Origin: Candidatus Sulfopaludibacter sp. SbA3
GTDB lineage: Bacteria; Acidobacteriota; Terriglobia; Bryobacterales; Bryobacteraceae
NCBI GenBank assembly: GCA_900290315.1
Contig: OKRF01000489.1
Span: forward strand, 8,447 to 19,909
Direction: 5' to 3'
Length of the DNA: 11,463 bases
The position numbers and the translations under genes were made by a program. Of this stretch, positions 1 through 5,806 are shown piece by piece; position 1 is the first letter of the stretch; each line of letters begins with the position of its first letter. Under the pieces are notes generated by a model. It ran no database searches and was not told the DNA's origin. It saw only the letters and a program-made list of their open reading frames with translations.

Positions 1-1364
1 TCCGCCATACCTGGGAGTTCTATAAGGACGACTCGACCGACAGCTTCAACGGATCGGAAGCCTCCACCGCGCCGTTCGATTCCACCACGCTGCAGACGTT
101 CCAGCGCTCCGAGCCCTATCATGGCTCCAACCCCGGCTGGCTGGGGAATCTGCACGCCAGCCACAAGCTTTGGGGAATGAACGCCCGCATGACTTACGTT
201 TCTGGCAGCCGCGACTTCGCCATGGACGAAGTGGCTACGGGCCTCAGCCGCTTCGGCGGCGCCACCAATCAGCAGGTTCTGATGAGTGGAAACGCCCAGC
301 GGCCGGTAATGGCGGGCGATTTCAGCGCCAGCCTGTTCCCCACTGACAGGCTCACCATTGTGAATACCACCACGGTTCACAACACGCGGATTGACGGAGA
401 CTCCTACCTCACCCAGTACAACAACGGCACCGGCCAGACGACCACTTTGAACTTCGACTTCCTGGGCGTACGCACCATCGCCAATTCCACCGATATCAAC
501 TACCGGATGAAGAACTGGCTGGGTTTCTATGCCGGCTATGTCTATTCCGACCGCCAGATTCGCCTGCAGGAGGCGTTCGCCTATCCGCAGATTGCCGGCA
601 GCGCGGCCAGCGATTCTTACCAGCAGGACAGCCACCTCAACGCCGAGCGGCTGGGAATTCGCATTCGTCCCTTGAGTGCTCTCACCATCAATCTGGAGGG
701 GGAAGTGGGGCACGCCAGCCATCCGCTGGCCACCATCAGCGATCGCAACTATCACACGCTGGGCGGCCGCGTGCAGTATCGCACCAAGAAATTGCAGCTC
801 GCCGCGCAGTATCGCCAGATCTATAACGAGAACGCTCCGCTCAACCTTCTGTCGTATAGTTCGCGGTCGCGCACCGCCAGCGCTTCGGCATCCTGGGCTG
901 CGCGAAACTGGCTGTCTTTCGACGCCAGCTACACCAAGTTGCACCTGGATACGGTGGGCGCGCTGCAGTTCTTCGCGGGCACAAGCTTTTCGCAACTGCA
1001 GACCGGCTACTCGTCCATTTACGTGAGTAACATTCACGCCGGAAACTTGGGAGTCCGCTTCAGCGCCTGGAAGCGCGCCGATCTTTTCATCGGCTATGCC
1101 ATCACGAAAGACACTGGGGACGGCCGGTCCAGCCAGGTGCCCGCCGGCGTAACTGATCCCGTGCAGGCGCAATTGAGCGCATTCCAGACCTTCCCTCTGA
1201 CGTTCGAATCGCCCATGGCGCGAGTCAGCGTCCGCATCACGCCGAAGATGCGCTGGAACGCGGGCTATCAGTATTACGGGTATGGCGAGCAGTTCCAGCT
1301 CTTCAGCTATTCGCAGAACTACCACGCACACACGGGGTATACCAGCTTGTTGTGGTCGTTCTGA
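1..1364 (+). CDS. Outer-membrane beta-barrel protein, C-terminal part (5' end outside window)
   Basis: The frame beginning at base 3 is open from the window edge to the TGA at 1362-1364. It gives about 453 visible residues, and the true start lies to the left; the ATG at 177 is internal. Coding clearly continues upstream of it, with residues such as RHTWEFYKDD at the very edge. The product has the texture of an outer-membrane barrel. Short amphipathic strands alternate hydrophobic and polar residues, are rich in Tyr, Trp and Phe, and are separated by polar Gly/Asn/Ser loops. It ends TSLLWSF, with a terminal Phe as in many barrel-assembly signals. I see no TonB plug in the visible part. A porin-like or MtrB/PioB-type large barrel is possible, but no diagnostic motif confirms this, and the deciding N-terminus is missing. 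A G-run tract and a terminator-like hairpin follow the stop. Confidence 0.75.
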   Translation, partial: RHTWEFYKDDSTDSFNGSEASTAPFDSTTLQTFQRSEPYHGSNPGWLGNLHASHKLWGMNARMTYVSGSRDFAMDEVATGLSRFGGATNQQVLMSGNAQRPVMAGDFSASLFPTDRLTIVNTTTVHNTRIDGDSYLTQYNNGTGQTTTLNFDFLGVRTIANSTDINYRMKNWLGFYAGYVYSDRQIRLQEAFAYPQIAGSAASDSYQQDSHLNAERLGIRIRPLSALTINLEGEVGHASHPLATISDRNYHTLGGRVQYRTKKLQLAAQYRQIYNENAPLNLLSYSSRSRTASASASWAARNWLSFDASYTKLHLDTVGALQFFAGTSFSQLQTGYSSIYVSNIHAGNLGVRFSAWKRADLFIGYAITKDTGDGRSSQVPAGVTDPVQAQLSAFQTFPLTFESPMARVSVRITPKMRWNAGYQYYGYGEQFQLFSYSQNYHAHTGYTSLLWSF

Positions 1365-1387
1365 GTTACTCCGCCACAGGCAAAAGC

Positions 1388-1418
1388 GGGGGTTGGGGAT
1401 GGGGGTTAGGGGTGGGGG
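1388..1418 (+). other. Potential G-quadruplex tract (five G-runs)
   Basis: Five G-runs of 5, 4, 5, 4 and 5 guanines are separated by loops of only 1 to 3 bases (TT, AT, TTA, T). This far exceeds the usual four-runs-of-three rule for an intramolecular G-quadruplex. It begins 24 bases after the stop codon of the barrel gene, on the transcribed-sense strand, so the RNA could also fold. The complementary strand is a matching C-run (i-motif type) tract in the 3' flank of the convergent gene. Folding is inferred from the pattern only. Confidence 0.7.
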
Positions 1419-1420
1419 AT

Positions 1421-1446
1421 GGATGCGCTTCGCGCGTCTTCTTTTT
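1421..1446 (+). terminator. Rho-independent terminator candidate after the barrel gene
   Basis: GGATGCGC (1421-1428) can pair with GCGCGTCT (1432-1439) around a TTC loop, giving eight pairs including two G-U. It is followed directly by TCTTTTTA. Hairpin plus T-tract lie 57 bases after the stop of the plus-strand barrel gene, in the correct orientation. The stem is short and the two outer pairs are weak. The minus strand has no T-tract here, so this does not obviously serve the convergent gene. Confidence 0.55.
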
Positions 1447-1498
1447 AGTAGTGCTCCGGGTTGTCAAAGATCGGTTGCGGTGGACGGGTGAAAACGCC

Positions 1499-2152
1499 TT
1501 AGGCAGCCCGGCGGAAAGACTGCCCGGCGGCCGGGAGGTGCGTTTTGGCGCCGGCAACGTGGAGATTGTGGGTGACCAGGCGGGCGATTTTGGGGAGCGA
1601 AAAACCAAATTGTGGGGGTAGGGCTTCGGGCGGGAAGTCGCGTTCGACGTGGTAGGTTTCGCCCTGGCTGGCGGCGAATTGGGCGAGCAGGGTGGCATCT
1701 TCCACGACTTGGTTGAAGGCGGCTTTGCGCTCGGCTTGTAGATCCTTGAGTATTTTCATGTTCCGTTCCACGCGGCGCTGGGCGCGGCTTTCGTAGAGGG
1801 ACATCAAGTTGAGGTTTTTGGCTTCGGAGGCCCAAGTGACGGCCTGAGCGAAAGCGGCGTCGATTTCGGGGTGGTGGGCGAAGTAATGGTCGGGTTCGGC
1901 CATGCCCATGGCGAAGCGGGTGAGATCGATGGCGGCCGAGCGCGCGAGGCGCCATTGGTCGTCGGCGATGGACTGGGCGAGGCTTTTCTCCACTGCGCCT
2001 TCCGGGGCAAGGGACTGGTGAAAGCCTTGGCAGTGCGCCGTGTAGGCCGCCTCGTCGTCTGAGGTCATGATCATGACCTGGCCTGTCAGGCCGTGCCTGT
2101 AGGCATTGAAAGCGCGGGGATCGCGCGGTGTCGGTGTTTGCGTATCTTCCAT
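1499..2152 (-). CDS. Hypothetical helical protein with N-terminal RHGLTG motif
   Basis: A 217-residue protein. I place the start at the ATG at 2152, not the in-frame GTG at 2167, because a GGAAGGAA ribosome-binding site lies 5 bases before that ATG; the GTG start would swallow it. The N-terminus carries FNAYRHGLTG (about residues 15-24). A long, mostly helical, charged stretch rich in Ala, Glu, Gln and Arg follows, including DDQWRLARSAAIDL and RAQRRVERNMKILKDLQAERKAAF. There is no signal peptide or membrane segment, so it is probably cytoplasmic. Similar short proteins with an RHGLTG-type start and a later WRL.R segment are, as I recall, common in Acidobacteriota and Planctomycetota, with no known function. 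It stands alone, convergent with the barrel gene. A C-terminal basic tail (QSFRRAA) could contact nucleic acid, but that is a guess. Confidence 0.75.
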   Translation of the reverse strand: MEDTQTPTPRDPRAFNAYRHGLTGQVMIMTSDDEAAYTAHCQGFHQSLAPEGAVEKSLAQSIADDQWRLARSAAIDLTRFAMGMAEPDHYFAHHPEIDAAFAQAVTWASEAKNLNLMSLYESRAQRRVERNMKILKDLQAERKAAFNQVVEDATLLAQFAASQGETYHVERDFPPEALPPQFGFSLPKIARLVTHNLHVAGAKTHLPAAGQSFRRAA

Positions 2153-2157
2153 CGAAA

Positions 2158-2165
2158 TTCCTTCC
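2158..2165 (-). promoter_or_regulatory. Ribosome-binding site deciding the start of the RHGLTG protein
   Basis: GGAAGGAA on the minus strand, five bases before the ATG at 2150-2152. It is a good Shine-Dalgarno match at a suitable distance. The alternative in-frame GTG at 2165-2167 overlaps this site and has no comparable purine tract of its own, so the ATG is preferred. Confidence 0.6.
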
Positions 2166-2360
2166 ACACTTCAGTTGTAGCAGGCGAGTGGTCAACAACA
2201 GGGTCTGGGAGGGTATGCTAAGTTGGGTTAAGTGGCTGAGGGGATAGCGCCTTACAGCTTATTTTCTTTAGTTGTGAACGGGTTTTTGGGGGGTCTCACA
2301 TTTCGAGTAGATTACTTGCGCGTTGTCAGCCCACAATTGACCTACGGCCTTTCCATTGCC

Positions 2361-2392
2361 GTTGCTAGCGCGGCTTTCCAGCCGGGAGCAAC
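2361..2392. repeat. Two-stem inverted repeat (hairpin) upstream of the membrane protein gene
   Basis: The outer arms GTTGCT (2361-2366) and AGCAAC (2387-2392) match perfectly. Inside, CGGCT (2371-2375) pairs with AGCCG (2380-2384) over a TTCC loop, with an asymmetric internal loop between the stems. It lies 52 bases before the start codon at 2445. There is no T-tract, so it is not a standard terminator. It could be a leader structure or a dispersed repeat; only the base pairing is seen. Confidence 0.45.
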
Positions 2393-2444
2393 CAACCTTC
2401 CGCGACGTTACTGCCCGTGAGCGACTGGGCTACGATACAGACAG

Positions 2445-3068
2445 ATGCCCAGGCTTACCCCGCGGCTCGTGCGCCGCGTGCTGCTACCCGCCAGCTATTT
2501 GGCTTTCCTCTTTGGCACGCTGATTTCCGCGGAGATCTTTTACAGGGGCAGGCCGTTCGATGCGAAAGCAGCAGTCCTCTCCGACCTGCAATCGCCCGAC
2601 GACAACCCACATGGATACGTCGCGTCCGCAGTCGGCACAGCGGTCTTTGCCATGCTACTGGCTCCTGCGACGCTGGTGTTTCACCAGCGTTTGCGCAAAG
2701 AGAACCCCGGGCTCGTACTCGCAGGCAGCGTCGGGTTCGGAGTGGGGCTGGCGTCGGCCGTTGCGATTGGTGCTCTCGCTCCCGTTACCCACGGCTACAC
2801 GCCGCTGCATATCCAGTTGGCGTCCGCCGCATTCATCGGGATCTCAGCGGGTACCTGGCTTCACCTGCTGGCGGCGCGGGCCGCACGGTCCTTGCTCTTT
2901 TTTCAGTTCGGGGCGGTGCTGATCGTGATCTTCCTCTGCTATGGCCCGGTGGAGTTTCAGAACGATCATCTGCTCACCGGTCTGGCATTCTGGGAGTGGC
3001 TCTTGTGCGTGGATTGCGGCGTGGCTTTGTATGCGTTAGCGGCAGCGGTCGACTTACTCAAGGTTTGA
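2445..3068 (+). CDS. Six-helix integral membrane protein, DUF998-like
   Basis: A 207-residue, strongly hydrophobic protein with about six membrane segments, near residues 12-30, 58-78, 89-111, 122-143, 149-167 and 179-203. The first loop holds FDAKAAVLSDLQSPDDNPHGY, where an SDL-type motif before helix 2 recalls DUF998/Frag1-like membrane proteins. That assignment is tentative, and no catalytic residues or transport motif can be named. It should sit in the inner membrane. The ATG at 2445 lacks a clear ribosome-binding site, and a weak TACGAT box only eight bases upstream would make the mRNA nearly leaderless. The hydrophobic segment starting about residue 12 supports this start. The 3' end overlaps the convergent amidohydrolase gene by 11 bp, leaving no space for an intergenic terminator. 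Confidence 0.75.
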   Translation: MPRLTPRLVRRVLLPASYLAFLFGTLISAEIFYRGRPFDAKAAVLSDLQSPDDNPHGYVASAVGTAVFAMLLAPATLVFHQRLRKENPGLVLAGSVGFGVGLASAVAIGALAPVTHGYTPLHIQLASAAFIGISAGTWLHLLAARAARSLLFFQFGAVLIVIFLCYGPVEFQNDHLLTGLAFWEWLLCVDCGVALYALAAAVDLLKV

Positions 3069-5043
3069 AGCCGGCGGACTGCCAGAGTCCGGCGGAGTTG
3101 TAGAGACGCCCGGCGGCGATTACCCGAGTGACTTTACGAATGTCGTGGATGTCCTGAAGGGGGTTGCCGTTGACCAGGATCAGGTCGGCGCGTTTGCCCA
3201 CTTCTACCGTGCCGCTCTCACCATCCAGTTTCATGGCGCGAGCGGAAACGATAGTGGCGGATTGGATTGCTTCCATGGGGGTCATGCCACTTTGTACGTA
3301 CAATTCCAACTCGCGATGTAAGCCATATCCGACCAGGCCGGTGTCACTGCCCGGCACGATGATCACTCCGGCTTTGTGCAACGCACCGATCACCGCCGTG
3401 GTTTCCGCCATGCGCGCGCGAAACCGTTCCGCGTCCGTGGCGGAACCCAGCGATGTAAACTTCGAGGCCACGGTGAACGGCGCTTTGACGATGTCCGGCT
3501 CGAAGGAGGCGATTGCAATCTCACGCGACCTGCCGGCCATTTCGCCCCAAGAGGCGGTGGGGTCGACTACCGTGTGATGATCCAGGAAGAACTGGACAGC
3601 CTTGCGAGCCTGCTCGCTGTTGAGGTCGATCGGCGCGCCTCGTCCGCCACCCGGCGCTCGCATCATCTGGGACACGTAGTTCAAGTGGTTGATCTGGTCC
3701 ATCCCTGCTTCCACGCCCTGAAAAGCGTTGAGCGCGGAGGGAACATGGCCCGTCACAGTCATGCCCACTCGATGCGCCTCAGCCGCCAGGGCGGCAATTA
3801 CGTCCGGCTTCAGGAACGTGTAGAGCTTGATCTGCTCGAAACGCGCGGCGTGATACCGGGCCACTACGGCGCGGGCCTCCTCCGGGTTATCGGCGAACAC
3901 GTGACCGAATCCAGTTGGTCCGGATGCATCCACCAGTCCGGCGAGCAACAGCCGCGGACCCAGGCCGCGTTCGCGCTCGATGCGGTCCCGCACGGCCACC
4001 AGGAAATCGAACTCGCCGCCGCAATCGCGGGCCGTGGTGACTCCGGCGGCCAGATAGGCGGGACCAAACTCCACGCCGGTGTAGTGCGTGTGCATTTCCC
4101 AGAGTCCCGGCAGCATCATCTGGCCTGTGGCATCCACCACGGCCATGCCCTTGGGGATGGCGACGCGGTTGCGCGCACCCGCCGCGGCGATCCGCCCGCC
4201 GCGCACGATCACCACCGAATCGGGCACGGGAGCGGCGCCCGTGCCATCCACCAGAGTCGCGCCGGCAATAGCGTAAGCGCCTGTCTTCCCGGGCGGCGCG
4301 AGATGCTCCAGCCCGGCCAGCGTCGTCATCTCCTGAGTCACGCCCAGGCGAAACAGGTGCGCCAGTTCTGGTTCGTACTCGCTACGCACAGCCTCCAGGG
4401 GTAGTCCCGCCGCGAAGGTCATGGCCGCTGCTAGTTGTCCCTGATCGTTGAGCCACACCACCTCGCGGCCGAAGACCAGGTTGGCAATGGTGTAGCGAGT
4501 CAGCGGTACCGCTCTGCCGCCAATCGTTATGGAATCGTGGCCGGCCTGTTCGATGCGCACCGGTTCGGCGTGGGGACTGGAACGCAGGATGGGCAACTGT
4601 GCGGGCTTGCCGTGAGCGAGCCAATACCGCATCATCATCATCTGCACGGCGAAAGGTGCGGCCCCGGCCCCCACGAAATATTGTGAGGGAAGGGCGATGG
4701 ACCGCTCTACATCCTCTTCCTGCACCGTGGCAGTGTTCCCCTCGATCACCGCCGTGACGTTTGGGCGTCCCTTCACTTCCAGGCGCTCGGCCGTGAGGTC
4801 CGCCCGCAGGCGCAGGGCGCCGGTGGTCGAGCGTTTGGTTCCCCGATCGCTCAGCTCATAAGTGGTATTCAGGTCGAACCCGCCGGAGGGGGTGCGCGCC
4901 AGTTCATACCGCTCCTCACCCACCGTGTGAAGAATCAGGTGAATCGTGAGGGCGCCGCGCTCTACCGCTTCCTGAGCCTGTACCAACGGTAGAACCAGCG
5001 CGCAAATGGTTAGAGTCACTGTGTGTCTGGCGAGGGACGGCAT
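3058..5043 (-). CDS. Exported imidazolonepropionase-like amidohydrolase with N-terminal extension
   Basis: A 661-residue metal-dependent hydrolase. Residues 1-23 look like a signal peptide (hydrophobic core ICALVLPLV, cut after VQA), placing the enzyme in the periplasm or outside. Residues about 25-245 form a beta-rich extension I cannot assign. The amidohydrolase fold follows: a small beta domain from about 256 (AIAGATLVDGTG), LPGLWEMHTH with the metal HxH at H318/H320, K406 in FEQIKLY (candidate carbamylated bridging lysine), H433 in TGHVPS, H453 in INHLNYV, D567 in PGSDTG, and the closing KRADLILVNGNPL near 617-628. All expected metal-site residues are present, so it should be active. The family cleaves C-N bonds in cyclic amides, imidazolones and some Xaa-Pro peptides; the substrate here is unknown. 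A TTGACT/TATTTT promoter lies just upstream. The leader is about 12 bases with no obvious ribosome-binding site. Confidence 0.9.
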   Translation of the reverse strand: MPSLARHTVTLTICALVLPLVQAQEAVERGALTIHLILHTVGEERYELARTPSGGFDLNTTYELSDRGTKRSTTGALRLRADLTAERLEVKGRPNVTAVIEGNTATVQEEDVERSIALPSQYFVGAGAAPFAVQMMMMRYWLAHGKPAQLPILRSSPHAEPVRIEQAGHDSITIGGRAVPLTRYTIANLVFGREVVWLNDQGQLAAAMTFAAGLPLEAVRSEYEPELAHLFRLGVTQEMTTLAGLEHLAPPGKTGAYAIAGATLVDGTGAAPVPDSVVIVRGGRIAAAGARNRVAIPKGMAVVDATGQMMLPGLWEMHTHYTGVEFGPAYLAAGVTTARDCGGEFDFLVAVRDRIERERGLGPRLLLAGLVDASGPTGFGHVFADNPEEARAVVARYHAARFEQIKLYTFLKPDVIAALAAEAHRVGMTVTGHVPSALNAFQGVEAGMDQINHLNYVSQMMRAPGGGRGAPIDLNSEQARKAVQFFLDHHTVVDPTASWGEMAGRSREIAIASFEPDIVKAPFTVASKFTSLGSATDAERFRARMAETTAVIGALHKAGVIIVPGSDTGLVGYGLHRELELYVQSGMTPMEAIQSATIVSARAMKLDGESGTVEVGKRADLILVNGNPLQDIHDIRKVTRVIAAGRLYNSAGLWQSAGFKP

Positions 5044-5061
5044 CAGTTACGGCGCGCATTC

Positions 5062-5091
5062 AAAATAGCGGAGTTTCCACGCGGTAGTCAA
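5062..5091 (-). promoter_or_regulatory. Sigma-70-type promoter of the amidohydrolase gene
   Basis: On the minus strand, TTGACT (5091-5086, five of six to consensus) is followed after 18 bases by TATTTT (5067-5062, four of six). Transcription would start near 5055, only about 12 bases before the ATG at 5043, giving a very short leader. The position fits the gene exactly. Confidence 0.5.
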
Positions 5092-5134
5092 ATCGCAAAT
5101 GGGTATGAAACGTGTTTTCGTTGACCGTGACCAC

Positions 5135-5268
5135 CGTGCCACCCTCGAAAATACAGTACCGGCGACAAGATCGCCGGCGTTACCTGCGCCTATTTTCATA
5201 CCCATCGTTGCCCGCGCGCGGGCACCCCAACAGGCTCGAAAATGGGCGAGATTCTCGAGGGTGGCACG
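5135..5268 (+). repeat. Intergenic repeat module R1, copy A, with 14-bp terminal inverted repeats
   Basis: A 134-bp unit bounded by CGTGCCACCCTCGA (5135-5148) and its perfect complement TCGAGGGTGGCACG (5255-5268). Inside are a stem CCGGCGA/TCGCCGG with a CAAGA loop (5159-5177) and the 16-bp perfect palindrome TGCCCGCGCGCGGGCA (5209-5224). About 108 bp of it (5136-5243) recurs almost identically and in the same orientation at 9829-9939. There is no transposase and no clear target-site duplication. It looks like a non-coding dispersed element, either MITE-like or an intergenic mosaic repeat. Confidence 0.7.
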
Positions 5269-5335
5269 AGTTTTTCGCGAGAGTCGGCTGATGAGGCGAA
5301 GGCTCACCCGGCGGGATGAAAACGGCTGGAAAACG

Positions 5336-5368
5336 CGTCGGGATTTCGCGAAGGGGCAAATTCGAGCC
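5336..5368 (+). repeat. Repeat module R3, copy A
   Basis: This 33-bp stretch, with core GAAGGGGCAAA, matches the reverse complement of 9943-9975 at about 28 of 33 bases by eye. It sits between modules R1 and R2 here, but beyond R1 in the other intergenic region. Confidence 0.5.
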
Positions 5369-5408
5369 ATGCACGAAGATTCGCCAAAAGGCGGCGAATT
5401 TCGAGCCT

Positions 5409-5448
5409 GGCACGGATTTGCGGCGGACCACGCCTCGGGATTTTCGAG
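5409..5448 (+). repeat. Repeat module R2, copy A
   Basis: This stretch begins GGCACGGATTTGCGGCGGA and ends CTCGGGATTTTCGAG. It recurs as a reverse complement at 9793-9833 with a few differences. The bases following it (GAGGGTGGCTCG) resemble the right-hand terminal repeat of R1, suggesting further fragments of the same family. Confidence 0.6.
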
Positions 5449-5740
5449 GGTGGCTCGCAGGAGAGCGCTGGTACTGGCGCGTGCCGTGCCATCCCGAATG
5501 CAATTCGCGTCCGTGGTCGAAAGCGTTCACAAACTCCGTTCCATTCCAGGTGAGCGAGCAGATCGCCCTTGCGAACTGGCTGCAGGTGCGGATGGTCAGC
5601 GGAAATCTCATGACGCTGCGCGTGATCGACAGATCTCCCGCGAATGCGGAAACTGCTGCAAAAAGCAGCGAAACACAAACTAGAGAGGCCCTTTATCCGA
5701 AGCTCCGCTTCGAATTAACAGTTCGCCAGCGGTAGAGCTA

Positions 5741-5768
5741 TTGGATTCGCCAGCCGTTTTGTTATACC
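5741..5768 (+). promoter_or_regulatory. Candidate promoter of the TonB-dependent receptor gene
   Basis: TTGGAT (5741-5746) and TATACC (5763-5768) are separated by 16 bases. Matches to the sigma-70 consensus are modest (three and four of six). The placement gives a leader of about 32 bases before the ATG at 5807 and lies after all repeat modules. A small perfect hairpin CGAAGC/GCTTCG at 5698-5712 lies just upstream. Confidence 0.3.
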
Positions 5769-5793
5769 ATCTTCACAATCACTCAAAATTCTC

Positions 5794-5804
5794 AGGTGGA
5801 GAGG
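5794..5804 (+). promoter_or_regulatory. Ribosome-binding site fixing the receptor start
   Basis: The purine-rich AGGTGGAGAGG ends two bases before the ATG at 5807, with GGAG at 5798-5801. It selects this ATG, which opens directly into a signal peptide, over the in-frame TTG at 5741, whose extra 22 residues (DSPAVLLYHLHNH and onward) are untypical. Confidence 0.65.
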
Positions 5805-5806
5805 TT

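Larger units (their letters stand above)
2153..2444. other. Divergent intergenic region with a bulged hairpin
   Basis: About 290 bases lie between the divergently transcribed RHGLTG protein and the membrane protein, so both promoters should be here. No convincing -35/-10 pair was found for the minus gene. Near the plus gene, TACGAT at 2431-2436 is a weak -10 candidate that would put the transcript start almost on the ATG. At 2361-2392, GTTGCT pairs with AGCAAC outside an inner stem CGGCT/AGCCG with a TTCC loop. A 62-codon open frame at 2232-2420 has no family features and is not called. Confidence 0.5.
5092..5740. other. Repeat-rich intergenic region upstream of the receptor gene
   Basis: Roughly 650 bases hold no credible gene. 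Several overlapping open frames exist on both strands, but their peptides are Arg/Ala/Pro-rich, lack family motifs or good ribosome-binding sites, and coincide with repeat modules found again at 9793-9975. Contents: a 12-bp inverted pair ATGGGTATGAAA (5099-5110) with TTTCATACCCAT (5194-5205); repeat module R1 (5135-5268); module R3 (5336-5368); a small inverted repeat ATTCGCC/GGCGAAT near 5380-5399; module R2 (5409-5448); a GCTGC/GCAGC hairpin near 5655-5669; and CGAAGC/GCTTCG (5698-5712). The stretch 5540-5690 is not repeated in the window and its origin is unknown. Confidence 0.6.

Noticed and set aside
1464..2198. 244-codon minus-strand frame overlapping the RHGLTG protein
   Set aside because: Pro/Arg-rich peptide without a good start site. 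The alternative frame has a strong ribosome-binding site and a recognisable N-terminal motif.
2417..3103. 228-codon plus-strand frame overlapping the membrane protein
   Set aside because: Arg/Ala-rich with no membrane segments. The 207-residue frame has six clean hydrophobic segments.
3376..4404. 342-codon plus-strand open frame opposite the amidohydrolase
   Set aside because: It overlaps the catalytic domain, whose metal ligands are clear on the minus strand. The plus-strand peptide is His/Arg/Gly-rich with no motif.
5135..5268. Insertion sequence
   Set aside because: It has inverted ends, but no transposase frame and no clear target-site duplication, so it was kept as a non-coding repeat only.
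5099..5735. Several 100-190-codon open frames on both strands in the repeat region
   Set aside because: They translate repeat modules that also occur at 9793-9975, show no domain motifs, and lack good starts. A decayed gene fragment within 5540-5690 cannot be excluded but is not supported.
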